Made by a program: the position numbers and the translations under genes. Of a DNA stretch of 64,000 nucleotides, positions 63,012 through 64,000 are shown in pieces (position 1 is the stretch's first letter; each line of letters opens with the position of its first letter). The DNA lies in assembly GCF_001425625.1 (NCBI RefSeq), contig NZ_LMCP01000001.1, forward strand, positions 684,777-748,776, written 5' to 3'. Origin of the DNA: Mesorhizobium sp. Root102 (GTDB lineage Bacteria; Pseudomonadota; Alphaproteobacteria; Rhizobiales; Rhizobiaceae). Below the pieces are notes generated by a model. That model saw only the letters and a program-made list of their open reading frames with translations, had not been told where the DNA came from and made no database searches.

Positions 63012-63611
63012 ATGAACTACGCGATTGTAGGATTCGGTAAGATAGGCCAGGCCCTCGCCCACGCCTTCGCCCGTAAAAACATCGACGTGACCGTCGCGAG
63101 CCGCCGGCCGCCCGAGGCGTTGGCGCCGCAGGCTCGGGCGATTGGCCCCAGGGTCGTCGCCAAGTCGCTGGGGGAAGCACTCGAGGCCGACACAATCATC
63201 TTGGCGGTCCCTTTCGGGGAGCATCGCGAGGTTGCGAAAGCCCTGCCGAGCTGGAAAGGCAAGACGGTCATCGACGCGATGAACGCGTTTCCTGTCCCTG
63301 AAGAGCTGGACGGCCTCCCGTCCTCCGCCTTCGTTGCGGAGTCGTTCACCGGCGCCAAGTTCGTGAAAGGTTTCAATCACCTGATTGCGGCCACCCTGGC
63401 TGCCGATCCGATCGTCGAGGGCGGCCACCGGGTGGTCTTTCTGTCGAGCGACGACGAGGACGCGATCGCTCCCGTGGCGGCCTTGGCCAAACAACTCGGG
63501 TTCGCACCCGTCAAGCTGGGAAAGCTCAGCGAGGGTGGCGCGCTGGTGCACGCACGCGCCAGCACTTGGGGCCAGCTGATCTTCCAGGATTTGTTCAAGA
63601 AGGAGCAGTAA
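63012..63611 (+). CDS. NADP oxidoreductase, F420-dependent-reductase-like
   Basis: A 199-residue Rossmann protein of the NADP oxidoreductase coenzyme-F420-dependent family. It opens MNYAIVGFGKIGQALAHAF, has TIILAVPFGEHREV and the conserved DAMNAFPVPEELDG, and ends with GFAPVKLGKLSEGGALVHA. Alphaproteobacteria do not normally make F420, so the protein probably acts with NADPH alone, like other members used in stress or carbonyl metabolism. The gene follows the SDR gene by 150 bases in the same direction. Its job is not indicated by the sequence. Confidence 0.82.
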   Translation: MNYAIVGFGKIGQALAHAFARKNIDVTVASRRPPEALAPQARAIGPRVVAKSLGEALEADTIILAVPFGEHREVAKALPSWKGKTVIDAMNAFPVPEELDGLPSSAFVAESFTGAKFVKGFNHLIAATLAADPIVEGGHRVVFLSSDDEDAIAPVAALAKQLGFAPVKLGKLSEGGALVHARASTWGQLIFQDLFKKEQ

Positions 63612-63893
63612 TCGATCTACGACCGTGTGATCGACGCCGAGAACTGGTCGCGCGCGCTAACTTCTTCGAGCAGCGCGCGACCGAATATTTGAAGGCCACA
63701 AAGTCGCGAAGGTTGGGGTGGGCCTGACGGCGTATGGGCGCCGTTCGAAGAGCGCGGAGACGCCCGACAGAGCGGCAGATCACGGGCTTGAGACCTTTGC
63801 CCCGGCGATGGATAGACACGTCCGTCTCTTCCAAAACTTACGATCGGCTGCCGCCGTACACCTGCAGCGCGAACCCAGCGACGGCTGTAGAAA

Positions 63894-64000
63894 TCAAATC
63901 GTGTCACGCTTTCGGCGCCAGGCGATTTCGCGATAAAGCGCCTCGGGACTGACACCTACTTCACGGGCCAGCGTTGACCAGTGTCCTCTGGCGGGAAGGC
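63894..64000 (-). CDS. C-terminal fragment of an HTH-type (possibly Crp-like) regulator
   Basis: The minus strand at the right edge reads 34 residues to a TGA at 63894: LPARGHWSTLAREVGVSPEA, then LYREIAWRRKRDTI. This is a helix-turn-helix of the last domain of a regulator, resembling the Crp/Fnr winged helix with its LA...G.S.E.L.R pattern. The rest of the gene is outside the window. Positions 63612-63893 hold no recognisable gene. The family is uncertain; MarR- or IclR-like HTHs would look similar at this length. Confidence 0.45.
   Translation of the reverse strand, partial: LPARGHWSTLAREVGVSPEALYREIAWRRKRDTI

Noticed and set aside
1..64000. tRNA, rRNA or riboswitch genes
   Set aside because: I looked for cloverleaf and known riboswitch cores by eye and saw none that I could support; a covariance-model scan would be decisive.

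Overview
The window looks like chromosome from a Rhizobiales alphaproteobacterium, most likely Mesorhizobium or a close relative. The signs are high GC, a MucR/Ros-family regulator, an ExoF-like export protein, tightly overlapping GT4 glycosyltransferase genes and an abundant sugar-acid catabolic cluster. The genus is an inference from gene content; there is no rRNA or tRNA in the window to test it.

Positions 1-2287 form the left flank: the start of a sulfate permease gene (cysT, minus strand), a DUF3102-like hypothetical gene and a broken small gene. Positions 2288-39633 are a large Wzx/Wzy-type polysaccharide locus with many remnants and rearrangement scars. It supplies precursors (UDP-glucose dehydrogenase, UDP-glucuronate 4-epimerase, a CapD/WbpM-type dehydratase, a DegT aminotransferase), four GT4 glycosyltransferases, two phosphoglycosyl transferases (one fused to a second domain), a flippase, a Wzy-like polymerase, a Wzc/ExoP-like co-polymerase and an ExoF-like export protein. 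It also holds decorating enzymes: two sulfotransferases plus a decayed third, a complete PAPS-forming pair (cysD and a fused cysN-cysC), a formyltransferase-like protein, two O-acyltransferases and a PIG-L deacetylase. A pectate-lyase-like secreted protein is translationally coupled to the dehydratase. Together these predict an acidic, galacturonate-containing, sulfated and acylated polysaccharide.

The most unusual part is the operon at 30537-37482. After the export protein, phosphoglycosyl transferase, deacetylase and aminotransferase come E1-alpha and E1-beta subunits of a 2-oxoacid dehydrogenase. Then comes a single protein carrying a lipoyl domain, an E3/E1 subunit-binding domain and a NeuD/PglD-type sugar acyltransferase. 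The usual E2 catalytic domain has been replaced by a left-handed beta-helix sugar N-acyltransferase. The reading offered here is that a 2-oxo acid is oxidatively decarboxylated and its acyl group passed from the lipoyl arm directly to an amino sugar, bypassing acyl-CoA.

Positions 39673-49151 hold regulators and odd genes: a Crp/Fnr protein with an internal 21-bp tandem repeat, a LuxR-type protein with a degenerate receiver, a GMC oxidoreductase, a frameshifted zinc-ligand-free MucR relative, a Tat-exported DUF4838 protein and three copies of an unnamed small protein family.

Positions 49322-60588 are a sugar-acid uptake and catabolism cluster. Three enolase-superfamily genes and a GntR/FCD regulator lie on the minus strand, divergent from an ABC transporter (binding protein, two permeases, ATPase), a fourth enolase-superfamily gene and an RraA-like gene. 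The right end carries a LysR regulator, an SDR oxidoreductase, an F420-reductase-like NADP oxidoreductase and the C-terminus of a possible Crp-like regulator.
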